A stretch of DNA of 36,139 bases. Source: Plantago elongata (Eukaryota > Streptophyta > Magnoliopsida > Lamiales > Plantaginaceae). Below the pieces are notes generated by a model, which did not search any database, was not told the origin of the DNA, and worked only from the letters and a program-made list of their open reading frames with translations. Shown piece after piece: positions 34,665 through 36,139 of this stretch. The position numbers were made by a program, and so were the translations under genes. Numbering within the stretch: the stretch's first letter is position 1; every line of letters begins with the position of its first letter. The DNA is taken from NCBI GenBank assembly GCA_036897095.1, contig JAYMSP010001104.1, forward strand, positions 1-36,139. Reading direction: 5' to 3'.

Positions 34665-36139
34665 CGTTACTTTTTTTAATAATAAATAAAAAAGGAGTAT
34701 AAAATAAATTAATCAAAATATATAATAATCAAACTTACGTGTAAGCAACGTTGGTCGTGGTATCGTTGAATAAATCATTATTCGTCCAATATTATATCAT
34801 TGAGTTTTCTTATGTTAACTACAAAAAAATGAAAATTTACAACTCATCATAACTAAGTTTTTATGTCGGGTCCTACATAAATGAAAAATAATATGAAAAT
34901 TTTGAAAGTATATAATACAATCAATGTGTAGGATTGGTTCCCAACACCCCTGCATTTGTATTTGGTCACTCCACCCCCATACACACAAAATTATTATCTT
35001 AGAAACATATTTTCAAATGTTACGATTGTTTTTCTCTTCCCATCCACCCCCTACGAAAATCAAGAAAACAAAGAGAAGATTGAAGAGAGATTTTCTGTTG
35101 AAAGAATAGAGCTACAGACCTTTTTATAATTTTTTGTCGACAAGTCGGTTTCCCAAGTTTTCCAAAATAGTGTGGTTGCTTTTAAAATTCATTTTTTTCC
35201 ATGCAATGCATATCATGTGGAATAGCAAGATATAACCAGAATGGAATAGCAGGATATAACCAGGATGGAACACCAAGATATAACCAAAATACAGTTCAAC
35301 AGGTTACATCACTAATAACCAAATAGTTAGTAGTCGTGGTTAGTAGACGTGTCATTGTCAATCGAGATGTCGTCGCGTAGTCGAAGGCAGAATCAAGCAA
35401 GCAAGCGGGAACAAGTACTGGAATAGGAAGACTTTGAAAGATAACAACCTTCCAGGGCCGGATGCCGGAAATCTTACTATTTTTAGTAAGACGGAGTGGA
35501 AATCACTCACCTTTAAATTGTTCCTTGCCAGTTCTCATAGTATGAAGTTCCTGGACAAGGAACCGACTAATAAGACACAATTATAACATTATAAAACTAC
35601 CCCTTAAACCCCCACGACTCTAGTCACGCAATAAATTAGCATATAATGACTCAACTCAGCGAGGCATATAATGACATTGCTACTCAGTAAAAGATAGTAT
35701 ATAACCGGGTTCAAGAATATATGCCCAAGAGATAGCTAATGGAAAAATAACAATGGTCACAAAGTCACAAGTCACACAGATAATAGAGAACACACGGTTG
35801 AGGCAGGCAGGAAGAAGAATGGACAGGGTAGTCGACAATACACAAAGGCAACTGACTCTACAGTTCGCAAATTAGTTAAGCAATGGTTATTGCTACAACC
35901 TATAGCAAAAAAGTCCACAAATCATATCACATTTCGACACCATCAGAGAACAACCATTGTCACAAATTTAGTTCGAGCCTAAACCACAGCAACACAGACC
36001 AACACAGCAAGCAGCTACAACAACCAACTCAACAAAACATCAAAACATCAACTCTGTAATTAAATTCGACATAAATTTCATATACAGATAACTTCACAAG
36101 TTCACAAAATCAGCATGGCTATTTCCACTTTAATCTCTT
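34665..36139. other. Transposon-derived DNA, right edge of window
   Basis: The part nearest 34665 is probably the body of the Helitron. From about 35330 onward the composition becomes richer in G and C, with cagggccggatgccgg and ctcctggacaagg-like words. This may be retroelement sequence continuing past the window. No protein motif or gene was recognised. Confidence 0.35.
35221..35292. repeat. 24-base tandem repeat, three units
   Basis: The units begin aatagcaagatataacc (35221), aatagcaggatataacc (35245) and aacaccaagatataacc (35269). Each is exactly 24 bases, with one to several substitutions between units. Confidence 0.9.

Noticed and set aside
35221-35292. CRISPR-like repeat array
   Set aside because: The units are directly adjacent with no spacers, and the host is a plant; it is a simple tandem repeat.
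33641-36139. Full gypsy LTR starting at tgtgacaccc
   Set aside because: The start motif is suggestive, but no matching CA end or target duplication could be found, and a Helitron terminus lies in between.

Overview
The window is eudicot plant nuclear DNA. It is AT-rich, the genes have GT-AG introns, one product carries a plastid-type leader, and the space between genes is packed with plant transposon relics. I could not fix the genus. Apart from ordinary genes and transposon nesting, I see no multi-gene system such as an operon, a CRISPR array or a gene cluster.

There are two well-supported intact genes, divergent and about 4.3 kb apart. On the minus strand, 6672 to 3614 encodes a 299-residue plastid NusB-domain protein in seven exons. 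On the plus strand, 10938 to 20624 encodes TRAPPC11, a 1,179-residue TRAPP vesicle-tethering subunit, in nine exons. I assembled both by reading splice sites by eye; every junction keeps frame and the total lengths fit the families. A third, smaller gene at 30530-30754 (plus) encodes a secreted six-cysteine peptide of 74 residues. The three have no evident functional link; they are simply neighbours.

Layout. 1-3150 is a nested repeat block: a dispersed repeat (copy A) interrupted by a LINE-like insertion with a (TAA)n tail, a fold-back structure, and a Mutator-type MITE inserted inside one fold-back arm. 3614-6672 is the NusB gene, with a MITE in intron 2 and an Au-type SINE fragment in intron 3. 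6673-10937 is intergenic, with a palindrome at 8457-8502 and a non-autonomous hAT element at 8950-9740. 10938-20624 is TRAPPC11, with a SINE in intron 5 and a fold-back element in intron 6. 21880-22032 holds a minus-strand SINE. 22267-23420 is copy B of the dispersed repeat. 23880-24040 looks like a minus-strand promoter and leader. 26262-26477 is a second copy of the NusB-intron MITE. 26780-28182 is a probable solo LTR. 28183-30520 is unclassified repeat-like DNA with one short open remnant. 32210-33040 resembles a copia-type LTR. 34633 marks a Helitron 3' terminus on the minus strand, and 35221-35292 is a 24-bp tandem repeat.

All coordinates come from manual reading. Element ends marked with low confidence may be off by tens of bases.
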